DNA of 13,718 nucleotides from Thiobacillus sp. UBA3361 (GTDB taxonomy: Bacteria; Pseudomonadota; Gammaproteobacteria; Burkholderiales; Thiobacillaceae): positions 1-13,718 of the forward strand of contig DEQR01000063.1 of the NCBI GenBank assembly GCA_002360535.1. Direction: 5' to 3'. The first letter of the stretch is position 1, and each line of letters starts with the position of its first letter. Below are positions 1 to 7,393 of the stretch, in pieces. Position numbers and translations under genes: made by a program. The notes beneath the pieces are model-generated. The model worked only from the letters and a program-made list of their open reading frames with translations, was not told the origin of the DNA and did not search any database.

Positions 1-242
1 TCAAGGGCTTCGGGCGCCAGAAAGGCCATACCGAGCTGTACCGGGGCGCCGAGTACGTGGTGGACTTCCTGCCCAAGGTCAAGGTCGAGGTGGCCATCCG
101 CGCCGACCTGCTGGACCAGGTGGTGGAAGCCATCATGAAGGCCGCCCAGACCGGCAAGATCGGCGACGGCAAGGTATTCGTTTGGGACCTGGAACAGGTC
201 GTGCGCATCCGCACCGGCGAAGCCGGCGATGCCGCGGTTTGA
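1..242 (+). CDS. glnK: PII nitrogen regulatory protein GlnK (3' part)
   Basis: The C-terminal 79 residues of a PII protein are present; the 5' end lies outside the window. Aligned by memory to E. coli GlnB they cover K34 to residue 112, the full family length. The T-loop is intact (KGFGRQKGHTELYRGAEY), including the tyrosine equivalent to Tyr51 that GlnD uridylylates. The B- and C-loop regions follow (TGKIGDGK, VRIRTGE). Family knowledge: the trimer binds ATP/ADP and 2-oxoglutarate and, when not uridylylated, plugs AmtB. The stop is 11 bases before the amtB ATG, so I call the AmtB-linked paralogue GlnK rather than GlnB; sequence alone does not separate them. The promoter is off the window. 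Confidence 0.96.
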   Translation, partial: KGFGRQKGHTELYRGAEYVVDFLPKVKVEVAIRADLLDQVVEAIMKAAQTGKIGDGKVFVWDLEQVVRIRTGEAGDAAV

Positions 243-246
243 GGAG
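241..246 (+). promoter_or_regulatory. Ribosome binding site of amtB
   Basis: GAGGAG overlaps the TGA stop of glnK and lies 7 bases before the ATG at 254. It fixes that start over in-frame upstream alternatives inside glnK and suggests translational coupling of the two genes. Confidence 0.75.
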
Positions 247-253
247 AAACATC

Positions 254-1678
254 ATGAAGCGACTGATCGCAAGCTGGATGTTGGCCGGCATACTGGGCCT
301 GTCGGGCCTGGCGCTGGCTGAAGAGAGCGTACCGCCGCCCGAGGCGGCCGCCCCCGTCATGGAGGCCGCGCCGATGGCCGAGGCCATGCCCGAGGCCACC
401 CCGCCCGCCGCGGAGCCCACCCCTGCCGAAGCGGCGCCAGCCGAGGAAGCGCCCAAACTGGATACCGGCAACACCGCCTGGATGCTCACCTCCACCGCTC
501 TGGTGCTGTTCATGACCATCCCCGGTCTGGCCCTGTTCTACGGTGGAATGGTGCGCAAGAAGAACGTCCTGGGCACCATGATGCAGAGCTTCGCCATCAC
601 GGCGATGATCTCGGTGCTGTGGATGATCGTCGGCTACAGCCTGTCCTTCAGCACCGCCGGCATGGAGAAAGGGGTCACCAACCTGGGCTCCTTCATCGGC
701 GGCCTGGACAAGGCCTTCCTGTTGGGCATGGGCAAGGACAGTCTCACGGGCACCATCCCCGAGTCCGTGTTCATGGTCTTCCAGATGACCTTCGCCATCA
801 TCACCCCGGCCCTGATCGCCGGTGCCTACGCCGACCGCATGAAGTTCTCCTCCATGCTGGTGTTCACCGCCCTGTGGTCGCTGCTGGTCTATGCGCCGAT
901 GACCCACATGGTCTGGGCCGGCGACGGCGGCTTCTTCTGGGACATGGGCGTGCTGGACTTCGCCGGCGGCACCGTGGTGCACATCAACGCCGGTATCGCC
1001 GGCCTGGTGGCGGCCTACGTGCTCGGCCCGCGCATCGGTTACGGCCGTGACGCCCTGATGCCCCACAACCTGACCCTGACCCTGATCGGTGCGGCCATGC
1101 TATGGGTGGGCTGGTTCGGCTTCAACGCCGGTTCCGCCGTGGCTGCCGACGGCCGCGCGGGCATGGCCATGGCCGTGACCCAGATCGCCACCGCCGCCGC
1201 CGCGTTGTCCTGGATGTTCGCGGAATGGATCGGCAAGGGCAAACCCAGCGCCCTGGGCATCGCTTCCGGCGCGGTCGCCGGCCTGGTGGCCATCACCCCG
1301 GCCTCCGGTTTCGTCGATCCCACCGGTGCGCTGATCATCGGTCTGATCGCCGGCGTGGCCTGCTTCTGGGGCGCCACTTCCCTGAAGCGCATGCTCAAGT
1401 ACGACGACTCCCTGGACGCCTTCGGCGTGCACGGCGTGGGCGGCATCGTCGGCGCCCTTCTGACCGGCTTCTTCGCGGTGGAAGCCATCGGCGGCACCGC
1501 CGGCAGCATGGGCCAGTTCATGGTGCAGCTCAAGGGCACGGTGATCACCATCGTCTTCACCGCCGTGATGACCTTCATCATCCTGAAGATCGTCGATATG
1601 GTGATGGGGCTGCGGGTGACCGAAGAGCAGGAACGTGAGGGCTTGGACATCGCCCTGCACGGCGAGCGGGTGGAATAA
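254..1678 (+). CDS. amtB: Ammonium transporter AmtB
   Basis: A 474-residue inner membrane ammonium channel. Residues 1-22 look like a cleavable signal peptide (ends LALA, then EES), as in E. coli AmtB. An Ala/Pro/Glu-rich segment (about 23-67) precedes the first helix at TAWMLTSTALVLF. The eleven-helix Amt core follows. The conserved aspartate D235 and first pore histidine H243 lie in LDFAGGTVVHINAG; the second pore histidine H393 lies in DAFGVHGVGGIVG. The C-terminal tail (LRVTEEQEREGLD, H469) is the cytoplasmic region that responds to GlnK. The ATG at 254 is chosen because of the Shine-Dalgarno sequence and because it opens directly into the signal peptide. It is co-transcribed with glnK and closed by a terminator 37 bases after the stop. 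Such operons are usually nitrogen-controlled, but the promoter is not in the window. Confidence 0.97.
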   Translation: MKRLIASWMLAGILGLSGLALAEESVPPPEAAAPVMEAAPMAEAMPEATPPAAEPTPAEAAPAEEAPKLDTGNTAWMLTSTALVLFMTIPGLALFYGGMVRKKNVLGTMMQSFAITAMISVLWMIVGYSLSFSTAGMEKGVTNLGSFIGGLDKAFLLGMGKDSLTGTIPESVFMVFQMTFAIITPALIAGAYADRMKFSSMLVFTALWSLLVYAPMTHMVWAGDGGFFWDMGVLDFAGGTVVHINAGIAGLVAAYVLGPRIGYGRDALMPHNLTLTLIGAAMLWVGWFGFNAGSAVAADGRAGMAMAVTQIATAAAALSWMFAEWIGKGKPSALGIASGAVAGLVAITPASGFVDPTGALIIGLIAGVACFWGATSLKRMLKYDDSLDAFGVHGVGGIVGALLTGFFAVEAIGGTAGSMGQFMVQLKGTVITIVFTAVMTFIILKIVDMVMGLRVTEEQEREGLDIALHGERVE

Positions 1679-1714
1679 GCCCGACCGGTTCCATTCCACC
1701 GACTCTGGTGATTG

Positions 1715-1739
1715 GGGCGCCCACGGGCGCCCTTTTTTT
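1715..1739 (+). terminator. Intrinsic terminator of glnK-amtB
   Basis: Perfect 7-bp stem GGGCGCC/GGCGCCC with loop CACG, followed immediately by seven T. It lies between the amtB stop and rlmH and should isolate rlmH from the nitrogen operon. Confidence 0.9.
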
Positions 1740-1758
1740 CTTTGTGGCAGGCCTGGCA

Positions 1759-1764
1759 TATAGT
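1759..1764 (+). promoter_or_regulatory. Possible -10 box of rlmH
   Basis: TATAGT matches the -10 consensus at five of six positions and ends 6 bases before the rlmH ATG, downstream of the terminator. No good -35 is seen. If used, transcription would start at or next to the start codon. This is a weak, motif-only call. Confidence 0.3.
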
Positions 1765-1770
1765 CCGGGC

Positions 1771-2238
1771 ATGAAGCTGCACATCCTGGCCGTGGGCGAG
1801 CGCCAGCCCGACTGGGCGGAGGCCGCCTGCCATGAATACCTGAAGCGCATGCCCCGCGAGGCGCGGGTGGAGATCATTCCGGTCAAGCCGGAGAAACGCA
1901 CCGGCCTGCCCACGGACACCGTCAAGGCCCATGAAGCAGCCCGCCTGCTGGAACGCTGCCCCAAGGGCGCACGCCTGGTGGCTTTGGACGAAAACGGCCG
2001 GCAGGCCACGACCCGCGAACTGGCAGCACTGATGCGCGATTGGCAGGCGGAGGGGCGCGACGTCGCCCTGTTGATCGGCGGCGCGGACGGCCTGGACGCG
2101 GCCCTGCTGGAGCGGGCCGAAATGAAGCTGGCGCTGTCCCGCCTGACCCTGCCGCACGCCCTGGCCAGGGTCTTGCTGGCCGAGCAGCTCTACCGCGCGG
2201 CAAGCCTGCTGGCGGGGCATCCCTACCATCGGGAGTGA
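1771..2238 (+). CDS. rlmH: 23S rRNA (pseudouridine-1915-N3)-methyltransferase RlmH
   Basis: 155 residues, exactly the usual RlmH length, a SPOUT-class trefoil-knot enzyme that uses SAM to methylate N3 of pseudouridine 1915 in 23S rRNA helix 69. Family marks: the N-terminus MKLHILAVGE, PDW at 13-15, the SAM-site segment LLIGGADGL at about 100-108, the knot helix LTLPHALARVLLAEQLYRA at 125-143, and the C-terminus HPYHRE. The frame is open further upstream, but an earlier start would run through the amtB terminator, so ATG 1771 is used. No Shine-Dalgarno is seen. In many proteobacteria rlmH follows rsfS; here it stands alone. It converges on the TolC-family gene with a 28-base gap in which I see no terminator. 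Confidence 0.97.
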   Translation: MKLHILAVGERQPDWAEAACHEYLKRMPREARVEIIPVKPEKRTGLPTDTVKAHEAARLLERCPKGARLVALDENGRQATTRELAALMRDWQAEGRDVALLIGGADGLDAALLERAEMKLALSRLTLPHALARVLLAEQLYRAASLLAGHPYHRE

Positions 2239-2266
2239 AGCCGCCGCGGCGCCTGGGGGACGGGTG

Positions 2267-3658
2267 CTACATCGATCCGACAGCCCCTGCCCGTGCCAAA
2301 CCGGGGGGAACAGCCGCCGCACCGGCCTGCGGGGCCGGGGCGGGGGAAGAGACCTCGCCGGCCACGGTCGCGCGCAGCCTGCCCAGGAGGCTGAGCACCT
2401 GGGCCGCGCCCTGCTGTTGCTCGTAGCGATTGTCCACCGCTTCGGACAGGGCGCGGAAATACTCCGCGCGGATGCCGATCAGGTCCTGCAGGGACCTCCT
2501 GCCGGCGGCGAACTGCAAATCGTAGGCGCTCACCACCCGGCCGCCGGTCTCCACCCGCTCGGCCAGCTGCGGCGCAATGCGGCGTGCCTCGTCCCAGGCG
2601 GACCACACCTGGCCCAGCGAGGTGCGCGCTGCCAGCAGCACAGAATCGGCGGTGGCCTGGGCGGCCGCATGGCGCGCCACGGCCTCACGCCTGCGGCTGT
2701 AGGTCGCCCCGCCGAGGGGCACTTCATAGTTGAACATGAGCTGGGCATTGTCGCGGGTATCGCTCACCGGCAACGGGTCGATGTCCGATTGCAGACGCTT
2801 GCGCAGGTCCATGCTCAGGGTGGGATAGACGGCGCCGCCGGCCACGCCCGCCTCTTCTGCCCGCGCCTGGGCGCGGCCCAGGACGGCGCGGACGCGCGGG
2901 TTGCCGGCCACCACCTCCTGCATCATTGCCTCGCGCTTGATGAGGGTAGCCGTGCGCATCAGGTCGGGCGCCTCCAGTCCGTCCGGCGCATGACCGGCCA
3001 GCAGCTCATAGCGTGCCTCAGCGCCGGACAACTGCCCCCGCAGTTGGGCCAGCTGCCACTGCGCCTCGATCACGCTCATGCGTGCCTGGTCCAGGTCCGC
3101 GGCGGACACCTTGCCGGCGGCGGCACGCTTGGCCACGTCCTCCGCCAGCCGCTGGCTGTCGCGCAGGTAGGCCTGGGCCAGCTCCATGCGCTGGCGCAGA
3201 CGCAGGACCTCCAGATAGGCGAAGGTCATTTCCAGGGCCACGCCTTCTTGGGCATCGGCCAGTTCGTCGCCGGCCGCCAGGTTGTCCGCTTCGGCCATGC
3301 GCAGGGCATGCCGGTCGGCGAGGCCGCGAAACAGATTCCAGCGCAGGAAAACGTCGGTGCGCCGGGTGCTGCGATCGCGGGCGCCCACGCCCAGGTCTCG
3401 GTCCCTGGCCTCCGCAGCCACCGACTCCAGGCCCACATTGGGATAGAACGCGGAACGCGCCTGCTGGATGCGCTCGCCGGCGGCCAGGAGCAGGGACCGG
3501 CCGGAATGGACGTCCGGATGCCGCTGCAGCACCCCCTCCACGGCCTGTCGCAGGGTTTCCGCAGAGGCGGGCGGCAAGACGAGGGCACCGGCCAGAACGA
3601 GGGCGGCCGCCAGGAACCGCGCGGGGCGAAAAGCCAGGTCCGGACACTTGCTCTGCAT
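2267..3658 (-). CDS. TolC-family outer membrane channel of type I secretion system
   Basis: 463 residues, within the usual range. A signal peptide (about 1-33, hydrophobic core FLAAALVLAGALVLPPASA, then ETL) leads to two outer-membrane-efflux-protein repeats. The first begins ETLRQAVEGVLQRHPDV with the typical QARSAFYPNVGLE. The second has VAGNPRVRAVLGRAQARAEEAG and YPTLSMDLRKR. Helical stretches and RRSLQDLIGIRAEYFRAL fit the channel tunnel. The end is a low-complexity Ala/Pro/Gly tail. It forms the trimeric outer membrane exit duct. Its ATG lies one base after the HlyD-gene stop, so the two are almost certainly translationally coupled. It is last in the exporter operon. It resembles exporter channels of large adhesins more than E. 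coli TolC, but I cannot separate subfamilies without a search. Confidence 0.93.
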   Translation of the reverse strand: MQSKCPDLAFRPARFLAAALVLAGALVLPPASAETLRQAVEGVLQRHPDVHSGRSLLLAAGERIQQARSAFYPNVGLESVAAEARDRDLGVGARDRSTRRTDVFLRWNLFRGLADRHALRMAEADNLAAGDELADAQEGVALEMTFAYLEVLRLRQRMELAQAYLRDSQRLAEDVAKRAAAGKVSAADLDQARMSVIEAQWQLAQLRGQLSGAEARYELLAGHAPDGLEAPDLMRTATLIKREAMMQEVVAGNPRVRAVLGRAQARAEEAGVAGGAVYPTLSMDLRKRLQSDIDPLPVSDTRDNAQLMFNYEVPLGGATYSRRREAVARHAAAQATADSVLLAARTSLGQVWSAWDEARRIAPQLAERVETGGRVVSAYDLQFAAGRRSLQDLIGIRAEYFRALSEAVDNRYEQQQGAAQVLSLLGRLRATVAGEVSSPAPAPQAGAAAVPPGLARAGAVGSM

Positions 3659-3659
3659 C

Positions 3660-4958
3660 TCAGCGCTCCCGCAGGGCCTTGTCGAAGGTCTTCACCACCG
3701 GCTTGAGGAGGTATTCCATCAGGGTGCGCTTACCGGTATGGATGCTGGCGTCGGCGGCCATGCCGGAGGAGATGGTCAGGCGCTCCTCGGGCTCGCCCAG
3801 GTAGTTGCGGTCGGTCTCCAGGAAGACCTCGAAATAGAACTGTTCCTTGCGCTCGTCCTGCACGGCGTCGGCACCCACCCGCAGCACTTTCCCGGACAGT
3901 GAGCCGAAGATGGACGAATCGTAGGCGGTGATGCGCACGATGGCCGGCTGGCCGGGGCGTATGAAGGCGATGTCCGAGGGTTTGACGCGGGCGGATATCA
4001 GCAGGGTGTCCTGCACCGGCACCAGTTCCATGATGGTTTCGCCGGCCTTGGCCACGCCGCCCACGGTGCTGATGAGCAGGCGGTTGACCACCCCGTCCAT
4101 GGGCGAACGCATTTCCCGGCGCGCCACCCGGTCCCGGCTGGCGTTCAACTGCTCGCCCATGGCCGCCACCTTGGCCTCCAGATCGCTGCGTTCGCGGCTG
4201 GCCTCGGCCAGGAAACTGGACTGGACCTGGGCGGCACGCGACTGGCCTTCCTGGATGGCGGCCTGAAGGCGTGGCACGGTGGTGCGCGCGGCGTCCAGAT
4301 CACCCTGGATGCGGGTCACCTCCTGTTGGGTGCGCAACAGATCGGCCCGTGCTCCGGCGCCCTGGGCTTGCAGCTTTTCCTCCATGGCCAGGGTCTCCCT
4401 GGCCGTCGCCAGCAGGCTGGTGAGGGAAGCGATGCGGCTCTTCGCCTCGGCCAGTTCCTCGCGGCGCTGGACGATCTGGCGCCGGGCGGTCTCCAGGGCG
4501 TCGTCGCGTTCCCGCACGCGGCTCATCCACAGTTTGCGCTGTTCGGCCACCAGGTCCGGGGCCTGTTCCACGATCTCCCCGGGGAAGGCGGGGCTGCGCC
4601 CGGACAGTTCGGCATCCAGCCGGGCGATGGCGGCGCGCATGGCCCAGAGGTTCTGGCGGTGTTCGCCCAGTTCGGCGTCGTATTGCAGATTCTCCACATA
4701 GGCGAGCAGGTCGCCCCGCTTGACCGCCTGCCCCTCGCGCACGGCGATCTGGCGCAGGATGCCGCCCTCCAGGCTTTGTATCTGCTGTACCCGGCTGGAG
4801 GGGATGACCTGACCGACCGCGTGCACGGAAATGTCCAGCTTGGCGAAGCTCATCCAGACCAGGGTGAGCAGTATGAAGCCGGTCAGGGCGCCTACCAGGA
4901 TGTGGGCCGCGCGGCGCGGTCCCCGATCCAGATCGGGATGCAGGGAACGCGTGCTCAT
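3660..4958 (-). CDS. HlyD-family periplasmic adaptor of type I secretion system
   Basis: 432 residues. A short cytoplasmic N-terminus (MSTRSLHPDLDRGPRRAAH) is followed by one membrane helix (about 20-39) and the first lipoyl half (VQQIQSLEGGILRQIAVREG). A long coiled-coil hairpin (about 110-270, many Ala/Arg/Glu/Gln) leads to the second lipoyl half starting MRSPMDGVVNRL. The beta-barrel part carries the family signature VKPSDIAFIRPGQPAIVRITAYD and ends in SSGMAADASIHTGKRTLMEYLLKPV. It bridges the ABC transporter and the outer membrane channel. The frame opens at 5021, but the ATG at 4958 has GGAGG 7 bases upstream and gives the standard N-terminus. It overlaps the stop of the preceding 37-codon ORF by ATGA. 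Confidence 0.94.
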   Translation of the reverse strand: MSTRSLHPDLDRGPRRAAHILVGALTGFILLTLVWMSFAKLDISVHAVGQVIPSSRVQQIQSLEGGILRQIAVREGQAVKRGDLLAYVENLQYDAELGEHRQNLWAMRAAIARLDAELSGRSPAFPGEIVEQAPDLVAEQRKLWMSRVRERDDALETARRQIVQRREELAEAKSRIASLTSLLATARETLAMEEKLQAQGAGARADLLRTQQEVTRIQGDLDAARTTVPRLQAAIQEGQSRAAQVQSSFLAEASRERSDLEAKVAAMGEQLNASRDRVARREMRSPMDGVVNRLLISTVGGVAKAGETIMELVPVQDTLLISARVKPSDIAFIRPGQPAIVRITAYDSSIFGSLSGKVLRVGADAVQDERKEQFYFEVFLETDRNYLGEPEERLTISSGMAADASIHTGKRTLMEYLLKPVVKTFDKALRER

Positions 4959-4970
4959 GCCGCCGCCTCC
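4952..4970. repeat. 19-bp direct repeat, copy 1 (HlyD start)
   Basis: TGCTCATGCCGCCGCCTCC, identical to 5062-5080, 110 bp apart. On the minus strand it carries GGAGG, seven bases, then ATGAGC, so it supplies the ribosome binding site and start of the HlyD gene. Confidence 0.95.
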
Positions 4971-5068
4971 GCTGACGATTTGCCAATCACCACAGCCTTT
5001 CCTGTCGGCGGCCGGCGGCATTCGCGGCCGGTCGCATCCCGCAAGCGGGAACCCTGCTCCCTGCTCAT
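4955..5068 (-). CDS. Possible 37-residue protein between ABC and HlyD genes
   Basis: An ORF too short for usual gene calling. It starts at an ATG that overlaps the ABC stop (ATGA) and ends at a TGA that overlaps the HlyD start (ATGA). GGAGG lies 7 bases upstream, in a 19-bp sequence repeated at the HlyD start. The product begins MSREQGSRLR, has a central basic, Pro-containing part (RECRRPPTGKAVVIGK) and ends SSAEAAA, echoing the MEAAA end of the ABC protein. There is no signal peptide or membrane helix, and I recognise no family. It may be a real small protein, or merely a coupling ORF that arose when the junction was duplicated and keeps ribosomes moving from ABC to HlyD. Confidence 0.45.
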   Translation of the reverse strand: MSREQGSRLRDATGRECRRPPTGKAVVIGKSSAEAAA

Positions 5069-5080
5069 GCCGCCGCCTCC
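5062..5080. repeat. 19-bp direct repeat, copy 2 (ABC stop)
   Basis: Identical to 4952-4970. On the minus strand it encodes the last codons and TGA stop of the ABC transporter and, overlapping it, a GGAGG plus ATG that opens the 37-codon ORF. Confidence 0.95.
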
Positions 5081-7215
5081 ATCACCTGGGTATGGGCGCC
5101 GGCGGACAGACGTCTGAGGACTTCATCCCGGGGGCCGTCCATCACCAGCCGGCCCTGGTCCATCACCACCAGCCGGTCCACCAGGGGCAACATGGCGGTG
5201 CGGTGGGTCACCAGCAGCAGGGTGGCTTCCCTCAGGTTGCGCAGGTTCTGAATCAGAAGATGTTCCGTGGCCGGATCCATCATGCTGCTGGGCTCGTCCA
5301 GCAGCAGCAGGCGCGGCCGCTGCACCAGGGCGCGGGCGATGGCCACCGCCTGGCGCTGGCCGCCGGACAGGCGCTCGCCCCGCTCGCCCACCTGGGTGGC
5401 CAAGCCGTTGGGCATCTGGGTCAGGGTCTCCTCCAGGCAGGCCATGCGCACGGCCTCCAGCAAGCGCGCGTCGTCCACATTACTGGCGCCGAGCAGGATG
5501 TTTTCCTTGATGTCGCCGTGGAACAGGGTCACGTCCTGGGGCACATAACCGATCTGCCGGCGCAGGCTAAGGGGGTCCATCTGCCCCACCGACACCCCAT
5601 CCACCAGCACCGCGCCCTGGTCAGGCGCATAGATGTTGAGCAGCAGGCGCAGCAGGGTGCTCTTGCCGGAACCGATACGGCCGATGAAACCCACCTTCTC
5701 GCCGGGGGCGATACGCAGGTTCAGACCCTTGAGCAGCGGCGGCGTGTCGGGGTAGGCGAAATGCACGTCGCGCAGTTCCACCGCGCCGCGCAATCCCGGC
5801 ACATGCAGGTCGCCGGCGCCGCCGTCGGTAGGCGACTCCATCACCTTGTCCAGGGCATGCAGGGCCACCTTGGTCTGCTCCCAGCGGATCAGCAGGCCGG
5901 CGAGCTGGGCCACGGGGGCGATGGCACGGGAGGAGATCATGGACACGGCGATCAACTGGCCCAGGGTCATTTCGTTGGACGCCACCTGGATGGCGCCGAA
6001 CATGATGATGAGGACGGTATTCAGGCCGATGAGCATGGCCACGGTGTTGTTGCCGAAGGTGCTGATCTCCCGCGTCTTCAGGTTGTTGTCGGCGATCTGC
6101 AGGGTCAGCCCTTCCCACTTGCGCCGCGCCCAGGCCTCCGCCCCCAGGCCCTTCACCGTGTCCAGGCCGTTCATCACCTCGAACAGGTGGGCGGTGCGGG
6201 CGGCGCTTTCCTTCATGTTCTCGTTGATAGCGCGGCCGAGAGGCGCGCGCAGCGACCAGGCCACAACCAATGCCAGGGGGATGATGACCAGCGGCACCAG
6301 GGCCAGCCAGCCGCCGATCAGGGCGATGACCACCAGGAAGAAAAGCATGAAGGGCAGGTCACCCATCAGCGTCAGGGTGGTGGAGGTGAAGAAGTCGCGC
6401 ACCGTCTCGAAGTCGCGCACCACGTTGGCCAGCACGCCGCCCGAGGCGGGCCGGCTGGCAGCCCGCAGGCGCAGACTGTGCGCGAAGATGTGACTGGACA
6501 GGGCCACGTCGGCCTTGCGCGCGGCGGATTCCAGCAGATAGCTGCGGAGCAGCTTGTTGAGCAGGTCGAACAGGGTCACCGCCACCGCCGCCGTGGTCAG
6601 CACCCACAGGCTGTCCAGGGCGTTGTTCGGCACCACCCGGTCGTAAACCGCCATGGTGTAGAAGGGCACGACGATGGCCAGCAGGTTGATGACCACGGTG
6701 GCCAGCAGGGCCCACTGGTAGATACCGCGGTTGGCCTTGAACACGTCCCAGAACCAGCGCCGGGGCTGGGGCAGGTGGTAGAGCAGGCTACGGGCGTCGA
6801 AGTGGAATACCGGGCGCAGGAAATACCAAGTGCCCGGATGGTCGGCGCGCAGGCGCTCCAGGTCCAGCCAGTGGCTGCCCTCCACGCCGGGCAGGGCGCA
6901 TTCGAAACGGTTGCCCTCGCGGTGCAGGACCGCCACGGCGTCACCCGCTTCGGACACCACCAGTGCCGGCAGCATGGAGGCCTTGATCCGTTCCGGGCTT
7001 ACCTGCGCGGGCGTCACGGCCAGGCCGGCATGGCTGGCGCATTCGGCCAGTTCGGCCTCGGTCACCCGCCCTTGGGGCAGGGGCACCCCGCCGGTCAGCT
7101 GCTGGGCATCCAGTCCGCGGCCGTAGTAGCGGGCCAGAAACAGGAGCCGATCCAGGACGGCATCGGCCGGCGGACTGGCGCCGGGGATTTCCGGGGGGGA
7201 AGTTGCTTCGGGCAT
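5065..7215 (-). CDS. Type I secretion ABC transporter (LapB/RtxB-like, degenerate C39 domain)
   Basis: 716 residues, the usual length for this class. Residues about 20-140 form a C39-like domain with no catalytic cysteine (LLFLARYYGRGLDAQQL at its start), so it should bind substrate rather than cut a leader. The membrane domain spans about 165-430 (VPFYTMAVYDRVVPNNALDS is typical). The nucleotide-binding domain has Walker A GRIGSGKST (512-520), Q-loop Q560 in YVPQD, signature LSGGQ (616-620), Walker B LLLLDEP (636-642, catalytic E641) and H-loop H671, all intact. It energises export of an unprocessed substrate through HlyD and TolC partners encoded downstream. The start at 7215 has no clear Shine-Dalgarno, but no better in-frame start is seen. 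It lies behind the adhesin terminator, so the operon probably has its own promoter in 7216-7320. Confidence 0.95.
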   Translation of the reverse strand: MPEATSPPEIPGASPPADAVLDRLLFLARYYGRGLDAQQLTGGVPLPQGRVTEAELAECASHAGLAVTPAQVSPERIKASMLPALVVSEAGDAVAVLHREGNRFECALPGVEGSHWLDLERLRADHPGTWYFLRPVFHFDARSLLYHLPQPRRWFWDVFKANRGIYQWALLATVVINLLAIVVPFYTMAVYDRVVPNNALDSLWVLTTAAVAVTLFDLLNKLLRSYLLESAARKADVALSSHIFAHSLRLRAASRPASGGVLANVVRDFETVRDFFTSTTLTLMGDLPFMLFFLVVIALIGGWLALVPLVIIPLALVVAWSLRAPLGRAINENMKESAARTAHLFEVMNGLDTVKGLGAEAWARRKWEGLTLQIADNNLKTREISTFGNNTVAMLIGLNTVLIIMFGAIQVASNEMTLGQLIAVSMISSRAIAPVAQLAGLLIRWEQTKVALHALDKVMESPTDGGAGDLHVPGLRGAVELRDVHFAYPDTPPLLKGLNLRIAPGEKVGFIGRIGSGKSTLLRLLLNIYAPDQGAVLVDGVSVGQMDPLSLRRQIGYVPQDVTLFHGDIKENILLGASNVDDARLLEAVRMACLEETLTQMPNGLATQVGERGERLSGGQRQAVAIARALVQRPRLLLLDEPSSMMDPATEHLLIQNLRNLREATLLLVTHRTAMLPLVDRLVVMDQGRLVMDGPRDEVLRRLSAGAHTQVMEAAA

Positions 7216-7320
7216 TGGCAGATATTCTGTTCGCTGGCGGACGGATCAACCGGTTTCGCGACGCCGGCCGGGCGGCATCCACGCCACCCTTTTACGGCAA
7301 TCGAGCCGGGCTGCTTGAGC
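7216..7320 (-). promoter_or_regulatory. Leader region of the exporter operon
   Basis: This 105-bp stretch lies between the adhesin terminator and the ABC start and should hold the exporter promoter. The best minus-strand candidate is TTGATC followed 16-17 bases later by an AT-rich GAATATC close to the ATG. The match to the -10 consensus is poor and I would not name a promoter from it. Confidence 0.3.
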
Positions 7321-7349
7321 AAAAGAACGGGGGGCATCTCTGCCCCCCG
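7321..7349 (-). terminator. Intrinsic terminator of the adhesin gene
   Basis: Perfect 9-bp stem CGGGGGGCA/TGCCCCCCG with a 4-base loop (7328-7349). In minus-strand sense it is followed by TTCTTTT. It lies 45 bases past the adhesin stop and 106 bases before the ABC start, and separates substrate and exporter transcripts, perhaps only partly. Confidence 0.8.
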
Positions 7350-7393
7350 CTCCGCACCCCGCCGCCCCGACGCCGGGACGGCCAGGCAAGGAC

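Noticed and set aside
2264..3706. Plus-strand open frame of about 480 codons opposite the TolC-family gene
   Set aside because: Antisense shadow; the minus strand encodes a clear TolC-family protein with signal peptide.
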